Below, in pieces: positions 1 to 8,363 of a stretch of 60,205 bases of DNA (position 1 is its first letter; each line of letters starts with the position of its first letter). This DNA is from CAG-632 sp963626805 (GTDB taxonomy: Bacteria; Bacillota; Clostridia; Lachnospirales; Lachnospiraceae), in the NCBI GenBank assembly GCA_963626805.1, contig CAVFXS010000033.1, positions 1-60,205 of the forward strand, read 5' to 3'. Made by a program: the position numbers and the translations under genes. The notes beneath the pieces were generated by a model. The model saw only the letters and a list, made by a program, of their open reading frames with translations, searched no databases and had not been told where the DNA came from.

Positions 1-2
1 CC

Positions 3-140
3 GACTATCCCGAAACAAGATTCATTATGATTGATACCTTGCAGAAGATTCGTACTAACGGTAAGCCCACAAGCAAACAGGGAATTTACGGCGATGACTA
101 CGATGACATATATACTCACAGAGTTACCAAAACATTGTAA
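3..140 (+). pseudogene. Truncated AAA_25/RepA-like ATPase remnant
   Basis: The reading frame is open from the window edge to a TAA at 138-140. It encodes a Walker B-like stretch (FIMIDTLQKIR) followed by an acidic GDDYDD motif. In RecA-like AAA_25 ATPases (plasmid RepA helicases and relatives) this order of motifs is followed by another 100 or more residues, including a VHH segment. Here the frame ends about 9 residues after the DYDD motif, so the gene is cut short. The family assignment comes from motif memory on a short fragment. The gene is also incomplete at the window edge, so the upstream part cannot be judged. With the next entry it suggests a decayed plasmid or ICE segment. Confidence 0.5.
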
Positions 141-375
141 CAAAAGGGAAATTGATTTTGTCGTAAATTCAGGAGGAAAATGAACCTATGTCCAGTCAGC
201 GTATGTGATGCCGACTGATGAAAAAGCTGAAGTAGAACTCAGACCATTTACGCTTACAGGAGATTCTTTCCCTAAAATTGTGGTAAGGAAAGATACCTCT
301 AAGCGTTGGTATGATGATAACGGCATTTTGAATATCAATGTGATAGATTTCCTTTTGGACAAGGAACTTATATAG
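103..375 (+). pseudogene. C-terminal remnant of AAA_14/DUF4143 ATPase with in-frame stop
   Basis: One frame (codons starting at 103, 106 and so on) reads KREIDFVVNSGGK, then a TGA at 181-183, then TYVQSAYVMPTDEKAEVELRP, and continues to ...INVIDFLLDKELI and a TAG at 373-375. The motifs EIDFV, YVQSAY and the terminal I-x-DFLL are typical of the C-terminal DUF4143 region of solitary AAA_14 ATPases. The P-loop half is absent and the coding part is split by a nonsense codon, so this is a dead fragment. The exact left boundary is unclear because it overlaps the end of the preceding remnant. Proteins of this family are common cargo near mobile elements. Confidence 0.6.
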
Positions 376-578
376 AGTTCATTGAACAAAAAAGCCCATA
401 TGGGCGGAAACTTTCAACAAGGTTACAAAACAACTCATAAACTTGCATTTTAACATCGTCAAGTTAAAAGGAAATAAATCAAGTTAAAATAACGAGGTGT
501 TCGCAAATTGGTAAGCGTATAGTTTCAAGAGCGCCCAGATCATCGAGGACTCCTGAATTCTTGACTATTTAACTATAA
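376..578. other. Intergenic remnant DNA, no gene seen
   Basis: No open frame with a ribosome binding site is visible here. The stretch holds a GCCCATATGGGC palindrome (394-405), which on the minus strand is followed by a T-run and could be a weak terminator for the regulator gene. It also holds two copies of AAGTTAAAA about 20 bases apart (from 460 and 480). It probably belongs to the decayed element. Confidence 0.3.
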
Positions 579-974
579 CTACAGATCTTTGCTCAGAGTT
601 TTACAGATGTATTTCTTAATTGCTTCAAAGCTTTCGACACTGATATCGTGCTCCATCTTACAGGCATCTTGTGTCGCAATTTCCGGATCAACGCCCAGAC
701 GAATCAGCCATTTTGAAAACAGGGTATGTCGTTCATAAACAGTCTCTGCAATATGTTTTCCTTCATCCGTCAGGTAAATATAGCCATCATCTGTTACGGT
801 AATAAGCTCACGGGTCTTTAAATTCTTCATGGCAACACTGACACTTGGCTTCGAGTAGGCCAGCTCATTTGCAATATCTACGGAACGGACAACCGGAAGA
901 CGTTCACTTAAAACGAGAATTGTCTCCAGATAATCCTCGACAGATTCCTCTGATTTATGTTTGATATAACTCAA
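579..974 (-). CDS. DtxR/MntR-family metal-dependent transcriptional regulator
   Basis: A 131-residue protein with an N-terminal winged helix (SVDIANELAYSKPSVSVAMKNL as recognition region, about residues 32-53) and the dimerisation/metal region YERHTLFSKWLIRLGVDPE typical of DtxR/MntR regulators. These proteins repress metal-uptake genes when Fe2+ or Mn2+ is bound. It has no C-terminal SH3-like domain, as in short MntR-like members. The start is a TTG at 972-974, preceded by AAGGGGG; no in-frame ATG fits better. The gene stands alone and is divergent from the ClC antiporter gene. A dyad covering its own -10 box suggests autoregulation. Which metal it senses cannot be told. Confidence 0.85.
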   Translation of the reverse strand: MSYIKHKSEESVEDYLETILVLSERLPVVRSVDIANELAYSKPSVSVAMKNLKTRELITVTDDGYIYLTDEGKHIAETVYERHTLFSKWLIRLGVDPEIATQDACKMEHDISVESFEAIKKYICKTLSKDL

Positions 975-1000
975 GGTAAAACCCCCTTAACGTTTCATAC

Positions 1001-1036
1001 TGTTAAAATCCTAACATTTTATTTCAAAGAATGCAA
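1001..1036 (-). promoter_or_regulatory. Promoter and dyad operator of the DtxR-family gene
   Basis: On the minus strand TTGCAT (1036-1031) and TAGGAT (1013-1008) are separated by 17 bases. The -10 box lies inside an inverted repeat, TGTTA-N6-TAACA (1001-1016), a plausible autoregulatory DtxR-type box. Confidence 0.55.
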
Positions 1037-1078
1037 GCTGTTTTGATGGGTATACAAGGCAGAATCCATGAAAAAACA

Positions 1079-1107
1079 TTGAAAAAATAAAAGGTTTCGA
1101 ATAAAAT
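1079..1107 (+). promoter_or_regulatory. Promoter of the ClC antiporter gene
   Basis: TTGAAA (1079-1084) and TAAAAT (1102-1107) are spaced 17 bases apart, about 100 bases upstream of the gene. No fluoride riboswitch-like structure is seen between the promoter and the start codon. Confidence 0.5.
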
Positions 1108-1205
1108 GAGAAAAGAAATCGAAAAGAGGAACGATAACAGAAATTAGAAATAAAGCAACAGCAGAAAAGCTATAACAATAAAGAGACTACAGGGAAGAGA
1201 GAATC

Positions 1206-2537
1206 ATGAAGAATGAAACAGACATGGAGAAACAGGAAGCACGTCAGAAAGCACGGGAGCTGCGTCATGCGAAGGAGAAGGAGCATTTACAGTATTATTC
1301 CGGGCGAATCCGCAAGGATATGACAAGCCTTGGAAAATGGCTGATACTGGCAGCTCTGACCGGCTGCGTTGTCGGAGGGGCCAGTACATTGTTTGCCTTT
1401 GTGCTGACATCCGTAACGGATTTCCGGCAGGCACATGGGTGGATATTTTTCTGCCTTCCGTTAGCCGGACTTGTAATTGTATTTTTATATCAGATCTTTG
1501 GCAAGGATGATCGCGGAGCCAATCAGGTATTTTCTACGATCAGTGCAAAGGATGATGTTCCGTTAAAATCCGCACCGTTGATTTTCGTATCTACTGCATT
1601 GACTCATCTGGTCGGTGGATCGGCCGGAAGAGAGGGCGCGGTGATTCAGCTTGGCGGTAGTATCGGTAATCAGCTTGGCAGATGGATCCGGCTGGATGAG
1701 GAGGATCGACATGTAATGGTTATGTGCGGAATGAGTGCCGCATTTGCGGCATTGTTCGGAACCCCGATGGCGGCGGCTGTGTTTGCCATGGAGGTAGTCA
1801 GTGTTGGCGTTATGTATTACACTGCATTGGTGCCATGTGTCATTGCAGCATTGATCGCAACGAAGTTTGCAGCCAGCATGGGAATCCATCCGGAAACCTT
1901 TCATGTTACTAATATTCCGGAACTGACACTGGAGATCGGAATCAAGATGGGGGTACTGGCGCTGGGCTGTGCATTGGTCAGCATCCTGTTCTGTATGGTA
2001 TTAAAGGGAACCGAGGATGCTTATCAGAAATGGTTGAAGAATCCATATATCCGGGTAGTTGTAGCCAGTGGAATCATTATTGTACTGACATTACTTCTGC
2101 ATACGACCGATTACATGGGCGCCAGCACCGGTCTGATCACAGCGGCCATTGAGGACGGACAGGTCAATAAGCTGGCATTCTTTTGGAAACTGATCCTGAC
2201 GGCACTAACGATGCGGGCAGGATTTCGTGGTGGTGAGATTGTCCCATCCTTCTGTATCGGTGCCACCTTCGGCTGTGTGCTGGGACCGATTCTCGGGATG
2301 CCGGCCTCGATCTGTGCGGCAGCCGGTATGGTAGCGGTATTCTGTGGTGTGACCAATTGCCCGATCACATCCATCCTCATTGCGTTTGAGTTGTTTGGCT
2401 TTGAAGGCGTTTCCTTCTATCTGATCGCAATCTCTATCAGCTATGCGGCTTCCGGATATTATGGACTGTATAAGGATCAGACGATTGTTTATTCAAAATA
2501 TAAGGCGAAATACGTCAATCATAAGACCAGAAGTTAG
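1206..2537 (+). CDS. ClC-family chloride/fluoride channel or antiporter
   Basis: A 443-residue integral membrane protein of the ClC family. It shows GGSAGREGAVIQLGGS (about residues 138-153), which contains the gating glutamate, a second signature GGEIVPSFCIGATFG (about residues 341-355), and the late YAASGYYG segment with the central tyrosine. The first signature is closer to CLC-F fluoride/proton antiporters (HLxGGSAGREG) than to chloride ClCs (GKxGP). The N-terminus is a charged cytosolic helix; no CBS domains follow. It starts at an ATG behind AGGGAAGAGAG; an ATG at 1224 is an alternative. F- versus Cl- specificity is inferred from one motif, and no fluoride riboswitch or crcB gene is nearby. 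Confidence 0.82.
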   Translation: MKNETDMEKQEARQKARELRHAKEKEHLQYYSGRIRKDMTSLGKWLILAALTGCVVGGASTLFAFVLTSVTDFRQAHGWIFFCLPLAGLVIVFLYQIFGKDDRGANQVFSTISAKDDVPLKSAPLIFVSTALTHLVGGSAGREGAVIQLGGSIGNQLGRWIRLDEEDRHVMVMCGMSAAFAALFGTPMAAAVFAMEVVSVGVMYYTALVPCVIAALIATKFAASMGIHPETFHVTNIPELTLEIGIKMGVLALGCALVSILFCMVLKGTEDAYQKWLKNPYIRVVVASGIIIVLTLLLHTTDYMGASTGLITAAIEDGQVNKLAFFWKLILTALTMRAGFRGGEIVPSFCIGATFGCVLGPILGMPASICAAAGMVAVFCGVTNCPITSILIAFELFGFEGVSFYLIAISISYAASGYYGLYKDQTIVYSKYKAKYVNHKTRS

Positions 2538-2583
2538 AAGTTGATAAAGATACAGGAAGAGCATCAGAAGGAGGTGACCGAAT

Positions 2584-3285
2584 ATGCAGTATGATTGCCT
2601 GATCATAGATGATGAAACCATGCTAGCAGACAGTACCTGCGAGTATTTTAATATGTTTAATGTAAAGACCAAAGCGGTTTACAGTATAAGTGAGGCAGAG
2701 GCATTCTGGACAGAGAATCAGGCATCCCTTGTGTTGTTGGACATCAATCTGTCGGATGGAAATGGATTTCAGCTGTGCAAGAGACTCCGGGAGACAATGA
2801 AGATTCCGATTCTGTTTATCTCAGCCCGAAATACAGATGATGATAAGCTGATCGCCTTGAATATCGGAGGGGATGATTACATTGAGAAGCCATATTCCCT
2901 CGGTGTGCTTCTTGCAAAGGTGCAGGTGGTACTGAAGCGCTATCGGGAATATACTTCAGTGACTGATAGACGAGAGTGCGATTATGATGATGGTTATCTG
3001 GTGGTGGATAGCAGGCGGAGATGTGTGACGGTGAACGGAGAGGAGAAACGTCTGACCGGCATGGAGTTTAAACTGCTGCTTTATCTGGTGCAGAATCCGG
3101 AACGACTGATTACGAAGGCGGAGCTGTTTGAGAAGGTCTGGGAGGATCGGTTCACGGCAGATAATACATTAAATGTACATATCCGAAAGGTGCGGGAAGC
3201 AATTGAAAGGGATCCACAGAAGCCGGCATATATTGTGACGGTATGGCGGGAAGGATATCGATTTATACAGGGAGAAACGGAATGA
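2584..3285 (+). CDS. OmpR/PhoB-family response regulator
   Basis: A 233-residue regulator with a receiver domain (DDE acidic cluster near residues 10-12, phosphoacceptor Asp about 53 in LLDINLSDG, conserved Lys in IEKPYS about 103) and a C-terminal winged helix (RLTGMEFKLLLYLVQNPERL to the end). It has a strong AGGAGGTGA ribosome binding site. Its stop overlaps the start of the kinase gene by ATGA, so the two are translationally coupled. The ABC genes that follow are its likely targets through the phased repeats at 4540-4576. Confidence 0.93.
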   Translation: MQYDCLIIDDETMLADSTCEYFNMFNVKTKAVYSISEAEAFWTENQASLVLLDINLSDGNGFQLCKRLRETMKIPILFISARNTDDDKLIALNIGGDDYIEKPYSLGVLLAKVQVVLKRYREYTSVTDRRECDYDDGYLVVDSRRRCVTVNGEEKRLTGMEFKLLLYLVQNPERLITKAELFEKVWEDRFTADNTLNVHIRKVREAIERDPQKPAYIVTVWREGYRFIQGETE

Positions 3286-4535
3286 AGAAAACACCATTTA
3301 TAATAGCGCTGGTACTTACATTTGTACTGGAGGTCATCGGATGCTATTACTTTATTGGCAGACCGGGACAGGTGAAACAGGACCCGGTTGCAGTTAACGA
3401 ATGTCTGTATTCGATAGAGGAGAATTTCGGGGATGAAGAGCAGTATTCAACCGCACTGGCCTACACCATTCTTGATAATCAGGGAACGGTTCTGTATACG
3501 AATAAGGAGGGGATGTCCTCCAGTCTAAATGAGGCAATTCAGAATCAGGATCTGATCATGGATCTGGTAATTCAGGGAGAAACAAAAGGGAAGGTCATAT
3601 TTGATAATGATATGGCAGAAATATATACTCGATACAGACAGTATCTTTTCTGGTATCTGATCATTGTTCTGGCAGTTCAGCTGATCGTGGTCAGTATCTA
3701 TTATGTATATTTGAGAAGAACAATAATTACCCCATTTCAAAAATTGAATGAATTTGCAGTGCGTGTAGCGGATGGTAATTTTGATCTGCCATTACTGGTT
3801 GATCGAAAGCATATCTTTGGCGGGTTTACAGAGGCCTTTGACCTGATGCGGACGGAATTGAAAAAGGCACGGATTGCGGAGAAAAAGGCCAATGATGATA
3901 AAAAAGAAATGATTGCAAAGCTGTCACATGATATTAAGACACCGGTCGCGTCGATTAAGTCGACGTCGGAGGTGGGACTTTGTCTTACACAGGAGGAACG
4001 GGTACGTGAGAAGTTTGAACTGATTAACCGGAAGACGGACCAGATTTCCGGACTGGTTGACAATCTGTTTCAGGCCAGTGTGGAAGAGATTACAGAGCTG
4101 TCCGTAAATCCGGGAAATCATCCGTCGGCTCTGGTAAAGGAACTGATCCTTAATTCGGATTATCTGGAACGGGCAGAGGATTTTGCTGTGCCGAACTGTC
4201 GGATCTATGTGGATCGGTCACGACTTCAGCAGGCGTTTGATAATGTATTCATGAATTCTTATAAGTATGCAGGTACAAGGATAGAAGTAAGTGCGGAATG
4301 TCAGAAAGAATACCTGGTTGTGCGAATTGCAGACAGGGGAGCGGGTGTGACGCCGGAGGAGCTTCCGGTTCTGAAGGAGAAGTATAAGCGGGGAAGTAAT
4401 GTCCGTGAACAGGACGGAGCAGGATTGGGACTTTATTTAACAAACCTCTTTATAGAAAAGATGGATGGGAAGCTGGTACTGGAGAATGGAGAACCGGGTT
4501 TTATCGTTTACGTATATATTCGTCTGGCCGGCTAA
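3282..4535 (+). CDS. Sensor histidine kinase (HAMP-HisKA-HATPase)
   Basis: A 417-residue membrane kinase. It has TM1 at about residues 5-22, an extracellular sensor of roughly 90 residues, TM2 at about 117-138 and a HAMP linker. The H-box is KLSHDIKTPVASI (His about 215), followed by the N-box FDNVFMNSYKYAG, G1 DRGAGV and G2 GAGLGLYLT. The start is set at the ATG overlapping the regulator stop (ATGA) with GGGAG upstream; the frame is open 39 bases further upstream but that would run inside the regulator gene. The moderate extracellular domain separates it from the short intramembrane-sensing BceS kinases. The signal is unknown. Confidence 0.92.
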   Translation: MKKTPFIIALVLTFVLEVIGCYYFIGRPGQVKQDPVAVNECLYSIEENFGDEEQYSTALAYTILDNQGTVLYTNKEGMSSSLNEAIQNQDLIMDLVIQGETKGKVIFDNDMAEIYTRYRQYLFWYLIIVLAVQLIVVSIYYVYLRRTIITPFQKLNEFAVRVADGNFDLPLLVDRKHIFGGFTEAFDLMRTELKKARIAEKKANDDKKEMIAKLSHDIKTPVASIKSTSEVGLCLTQEERVREKFELINRKTDQISGLVDNLFQASVEEITELSVNPGNHPSALVKELILNSDYLERAEDFAVPNCRIYVDRSRLQQAFDNVFMNSYKYAGTRIEVSAECQKEYLVVRIADRGAGVTPEELPVLKEKYKRGSNVREQDGAGLGLYLTNLFIEKMDGKLVLENGEPGFIVYVYIRLAG

Positions 4536-4539
4536 GGAT

Positions 4540-4576
4540 TTAAGAGTTATTTAAGGGTTCCTTAAAGGCACTTAAG
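4540..4576 (+). promoter_or_regulatory. Helically phased TTAAG repeats, likely response-regulator operator
   Basis: TTAAG, TTAAG, TTAAA and TTAAG begin at 4540, 4551, 4562 and 4572, that is at 11, 11 and 10 base spacing on one face of the helix. The array lies between the kinase stop and the ABC genes. This is the layout of OmpR-family direct-repeat sites. Confidence 0.6.
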
Positions 4577-4613
4577 AATAAAAGCAATAAAATAAGTGCT
4601 ATAAGGAGGTTGA

Positions 4614-5372
4614 ATGATGAAAAGTATAATTGAAACGAAGAAGCTATGTAAGACATTCTCCAATGGTGGTGTACAGCAGCATGTATTAAGAAATGTGGAT
4701 ATGGAGATTTATGAGGGGGATTTTACGGTTATTATGGGAGCCAGCGGAGCAGGAAAGTCTACCCTTATGTATGCATTGTCCGGTATGGATAAGCCAACCC
4801 TGGGAGAAGTTCTGTTTGAAGACAGAGACATTACAGGGATGACAACGGATGAACTGGCATATTTCAGACGGGAAAATTGCGGGTTTGTATTTCAGCAGAT
4901 TTATCTGGTGGATTCTATGAGTGTGCTTGATAATGTGCTGGCAGCGGGACTATTGGTCAATAAGAATAAAAAGGCGGTTACAGAACGGGCGAAGAAGCTT
5001 CTGGAGGCAGTTCAGATAGAGGAAGCCATATGGGAGAAGTTTCCGACACAGATATCCGGAGGGGAAGCACAACGGGTAGGAATTGCAAGGGCATTGATGA
5101 ATCAGCCAAGAGTTATATTTGCAGATGAGCCGACCGGAGCCTTAAACTCGCAGACAGGAAGAGCAGTGCTGGATGCTCTGAGTGAAAGCAACCGGAAGGG
5201 GCAGTCGATCGTTATGGTGACGCATGACATTATAAGTGCAAGAAGAGGAAATCGGATCCTTTATGTAAAGGATGGCGAGATCGGTGGAATTTGTGAACTC
5301 GGTGCATATTCTCCGGAGGATAAGAGACGCCATCAGAAGCTGAATGATTTTCTGGTATCGATGGGGTGGTAG
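4614..5372 (+). CDS. ABC transporter ATP-binding protein (MacB/LolD type)
   Basis: A 252-residue ATPase with Walker A GASGAGKST (about residues 42-50), a Q-loop in CGFVFQQIYLV, signature SGGEAQRVGIA (about 148-158), Walker B VIFADEPTGAL and a switch histidine in VTHD. The sequence groups with the LolD/MacB ABC subfamily that works with FtsX-like permeases in mechanotransmission or lipoprotein/peptide export. It has a strong ribosome binding site (AAGGAGG) and two adjacent ATGs. The stop lies just before the permease start, so the two form one complex. Regulation by the upstream two-component system is inferred from gene order and the operator repeats. Confidence 0.93.
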   Translation: MMKSIIETKKLCKTFSNGGVQQHVLRNVDMEIYEGDFTVIMGASGAGKSTLMYALSGMDKPTLGEVLFEDRDITGMTTDELAYFRRENCGFVFQQIYLVDSMSVLDNVLAAGLLVNKNKKAVTERAKKLLEAVQIEEAIWEKFPTQISGGEAQRVGIARALMNQPRVIFADEPTGALNSQTGRAVLDALSESNRKGQSIVMVTHDIISARRGNRILYVKDGEIGGICELGAYSPEDKRRHQKLNDFLVSMGW

Positions 5373-5374
5373 GT

Positions 5375-7726
5375 ATGGAGAGAGAATTATTACTGACCAA
5401 ATCAAACTTTCAGAAAAACAAGGGAAGCTCTATCGGGTTGTTTTTCCTGATTTTTATATCTGCGGTATTAACCGGAGTTGCATTATTGTTGTTTTTTGAT
5501 GCCTATCCGACAGCAAGAAAAGAGGCGAAGCGGTTAGGGGCCGGAGATAGTTACCTCTGGATTCACGAAAATGTTGAGGGAATTACGGATGAAGATATTG
5601 AGGAATTGTTAAAGGATGTATCGGATTATTACAGTTATCATTGCCTTGGGTATTCAAATGTGTCACTGCCCTTTGGTGACGGGATGGTGGCACCGGGACT
5701 TCTGATTTATAACACAGATGCATTTCGGAAGAAGCTGGATCGGACAGAGGTTGTGGTCAGTGATGACGACATTACCGGTGATTACCTGTATCTGCCGTAT
5801 CAGTTCTATACCAGTGGCGGTTATCGGATCGGAGAGCCGTATTCTTTTGAATTGTCAGGGAAGACATATACGTATATAATCAAAGGCTTTACCAATACAA
5901 CAAACTGGGGATGCAGTAACTGTGGCATTTATGAATTTGTTCTGGATGATGTGAGCTATGAAAAGCTTTGGCAGAAGGAAAAGGCAGCAGACTCTATTCT
6001 GATCAGTATGAAGCTGAAGGAAGGAGTAAGAGCATCCGGGTTTAATTTAAAAATTGAAAATGAGATACTGAAACTGAACGGTGTTTCCGTTGTAGAAGGG
6101 CAGGTGTTAGAAGATGTTCTGGCGGGCAAGAGTTTTATGTCATTGATCATTGCAGTCTGTTTTCTGGTAATCACCATGATTTTAATAATGGTAGTGACTA
6201 TGATGCTGATCAGTTGCATATCCAATTATATCCGGGAGAATTTAAAGATAGTGGGTGCCCTGAAGGCAATTGGGTACACCAGTCATAATATACGACTGGC
6301 ATTATATATACAGTTTGGGATGCTCGCTATGATTGGAAGCCTGCTCGGAATAGGGTGTGCATATGCACTGATGCCGGCTGTATCAAAGCTTGTAATTGCA
6401 CAGATGGGCGTACCGTATACCGTCAGCTTCCATATGGGAATCACGATATGCCCGATTATATGCCTGGTATTGTTTGTGCTAGGAATTACCGGTGCTTCAA
6501 CCAGAAAGATTAGGACAATAGAGCCGGTGGTTGCACTTCGGGAGGGACAGGCCGCACATAACTTTAAGAAAAATCATGTCCGACTGGATTGTTCTGTTCT
6601 GGGATTGCAGGTGAGTCTGGCACTGAAAACGATGTGTACAAATATAAAACAGAATATGATTACTTTCTTTGTGACAGGTCTGCTGATATTCAGTTGTATC
6701 ATCAGTCTTATGCTGTATGAGAATTTTAGTCGGAATCCGAAGCTGGAACTTCTGGTATTTGAACTCTGCAGCGGACTCGTAGCAACAGATGCGGAAACAG
6801 CAGATGCTGTGTATTCTGATCTGGAGAAGAGAGGGGATGTCACAAATCTCCGGGAGATATTTAATCTCCGGATTCAATATAAGGAAGAGGATCGTCTGCT
6901 TGCGTATATTTTTGATGATGTATCGAAGATGAATAATGTAGATGTATGTTATCAAGGCAGACTTCCGGAGTATGATAACGAGATAGCAGTAAGTGGAAAG
7001 TTCTGTGACGAATACGGATATGAAGTCGGTGATGAACTGGAACTACAATATGGAGGCAGGAGCTACCGATATCTGATCACAGGTCTGGTACAGACCTGTA
7101 ATAATAGTGGAAAAGAGGCTGTATTCAGTAAACAGGCGGCAGAGCATATCATTGATTTTACCGGCAGACCGGTCTATTACTGGTTTGATTGTGTCGGAGC
7201 CGATGAAGCGAGTGCGCAGGAGATTATGGATGATTGTATTGACAAGTATGGGGATCATATTGTAGCAACGATCAATTTTTATAAGACAATGGAAGGAAAT
7301 ATGACGATCTTTCGAAGGGTTGCAGGTATGATGTTGATGCTTGTAGTTATCATATCTGTGCTTGTGACTGCATTGGTTCTGTATCTTCTGATGAAGACAC
7401 TGCTTTATAACAAGCGGAAGGATTATGGCATTTATAAGGCACTTGGATATACGTCAGAGAACCTGATTCTGCAGACGGCACTGAGTTTTATGCCGACGAT
7501 TATTCTGTCGGTAATTATTTTTTCAATTATATCATATTATACAGCGAATCCATATATGCGGATCTTTATGGGAACGTTTGGACTGATGAAATGTAACTTT
7601 GCCATACCGGTTGGAGGAACCGTTATGATCGGGGTTGGCATGATATTGTTTGCGTTCCTGATGGCTGTTTTACTGGCGGGGCGGATCCGGAAGCTTGAGG
7701 CATATGATATGCTGACGCAGGAATAA
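5375..7726 (+). CDS. FtsX-like ABC permease (MacB-type, duplicated)
   Basis: A 783-residue permease with a duplicated FtsX arrangement. TM1 (about residues 18-38) is followed by a large extracellular domain of about 200 residues, a three-helix bundle (about 252-390), another TM (about 429-450), a second extracellular domain and a final three-helix bundle. The ALKAIGYTSHNIRLAL and IYKALGYTSENL segments are the coupling-helix repeats of FtsX domains. The architecture is MacB/SalY-like rather than BceB-like. The start is placed at the ATG with GGGGTGG upstream; a GTG at 5366 is in frame but has no good ribosome binding site. The substrate is unknown; antimicrobial peptide defence is a common role for such TCS-linked modules. 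Confidence 0.88.
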   Translation: MERELLLTKSNFQKNKGSSIGLFFLIFISAVLTGVALLLFFDAYPTARKEAKRLGAGDSYLWIHENVEGITDEDIEELLKDVSDYYSYHCLGYSNVSLPFGDGMVAPGLLIYNTDAFRKKLDRTEVVVSDDDITGDYLYLPYQFYTSGGYRIGEPYSFELSGKTYTYIIKGFTNTTNWGCSNCGIYEFVLDDVSYEKLWQKEKAADSILISMKLKEGVRASGFNLKIENEILKLNGVSVVEGQVLEDVLAGKSFMSLIIAVCFLVITMILIMVVTMMLISCISNYIRENLKIVGALKAIGYTSHNIRLALYIQFGMLAMIGSLLGIGCAYALMPAVSKLVIAQMGVPYTVSFHMGITICPIICLVLFVLGITGASTRKIRTIEPVVALREGQAAHNFKKNHVRLDCSVLGLQVSLALKTMCTNIKQNMITFFVTGLLIFSCIISLMLYENFSRNPKLELLVFELCSGLVATDAETADAVYSDLEKRGDVTNLREIFNLRIQYKEEDRLLAYIFDDVSKMNNVDVCYQGRLPEYDNEIAVSGKFCDEYGYEVGDELELQYGGRSYRYLITGLVQTCNNSGKEAVFSKQAAEHIIDFTGRPVYYWFDCVGADEASAQEIMDDCIDKYGDHIVATINFYKTMEGNMTIFRRVAGMMLMLVVIISVLVTALVLYLLMKTLLYNKRKDYGIYKALGYTSENLILQTALSFMPTIILSVIIFSIISYYTANPYMRIFMGTFGLMKCNFAIPVGGTVMIGVGMILFAFLMAVLLAGRIRKLEAYDMLTQE

Positions 7727-7729
7727 AAA

Positions 7730-7772
7730 TTAGCACTCACCTATTGACAGTGCTAACAATATATGTTATATT
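7730..7772 (+). promoter_or_regulatory. CIRCE element (HrcA operator) with sigma-A promoter
   Basis: TTAGCACTC (7730-7738), a 9-base spacer and CAGTGCTAA (7748-7756) match the CIRCE consensus with one mismatch. It overlaps the -35 box TTGACA (7744-7749), which sits exactly 17 bases before TATATT (7767-7772). HrcA binding here would block transcription except under heat or protein stress. Confidence 0.92.
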
Positions 7773-7838
7773 GCATATAGAACAAGAAAACAAGGGATAC
7801 ATTCCCACAGAATATGCATATAACAGGAGGACACGATT

Positions 7839-8252
7839 ATGATAGTACCTAGCTTTTTTAATGATGATTATTTTGATGAACTTTTCAACACCGCAAGAGG
7901 AAGAGAGACAGTGAAGCCTCTGATGCGGACAGATGTGAAGGAGATCGGTGCAGATTATCTGCTGGAGATTGAGATGCCGGGCTTTGAGAAGGATGAGATC
8001 CACGCAGAGCTGGAGAAGGGACACCTGACAATCAGCGGTGTACATGCCAACAAGCTGGATGAGGATGAGAAATGTGGTAAATATATTCACAGAGAGCGTT
8101 ATCTTGGCAGCTGCTCCAGAAGCTTTTATATCGGCGAGAATCTGACACAGGAGGATGTAAAGGCGAAGTATGAGAATGGTATTCTGACCATTGCATTCCC
8201 GAAGGATAAGAAGCCGGCAGTAGAAGAGAAGAAGCGCATTTCCATCGAGTAA
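7839..8252 (+). CDS. Hsp20/alpha-crystallin small heat-shock protein
   Basis: A 137-residue holdase chaperone. The central alpha-crystallin domain (about residues 33-125) shows the typical YLLEIEMPGFEKDEIHAEL start, a CGKYIHRERYLGSCSRSFYI middle and the A-x-x-x-NGILTIAFPK strand; a short IxI-like C-terminal tail (KRISIE) follows. It has the AGGAGG ribosome binding site. It is a single-gene unit behind a CIRCE operator, so HrcA control is expected. It would bind unfolding proteins in the cytosol for later refolding by DnaK/GroEL. Confidence 0.95.
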   Translation: MIVPSFFNDDYFDELFNTARGRETVKPLMRTDVKEIGADYLLEIEMPGFEKDEIHAELEKGHLTISGVHANKLDEDEKCGKYIHRERYLGSCSRSFYIGENLTQEDVKAKYENGILTIAFPKDKKPAVEEKKRISIE

Positions 8253-8316
8253 GGAACTTCCGAAATAAGAAAATGTTAAACGAGTAAAACACAAATAAAA
8301 ATCAAGAATCAAACTT

Positions 8317-8360
8317 AAAGGTCGGAGGTTTCCGGACGATCACCGGAGCCTCCGACCTTT
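8317..8360. terminator. Bidirectional terminator between hsp20 and the symporter gene
   Basis: AAAGGTCGGAGG pairs with CCTCCGACCTTT, with an inner TCCGG/CCGGA extension, giving a long GC-rich hairpin between two convergent genes. The flanking A and T runs are short, so its efficiency is uncertain. Confidence 0.65.
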
Positions 8361-8363
8361 GTA

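Noticed and set aside
510..560. tRNA-like piece in the left intergenic region
   Set aside because: A TTGGTAAGCG segment recalls a D-arm, but no acceptor or T-arm pairs with it.
975..1205. Fluoride riboswitch before the ClC gene
   Set aside because: The conserved aptamer blocks of the crcB motif could not be found in this AT-rich leader.
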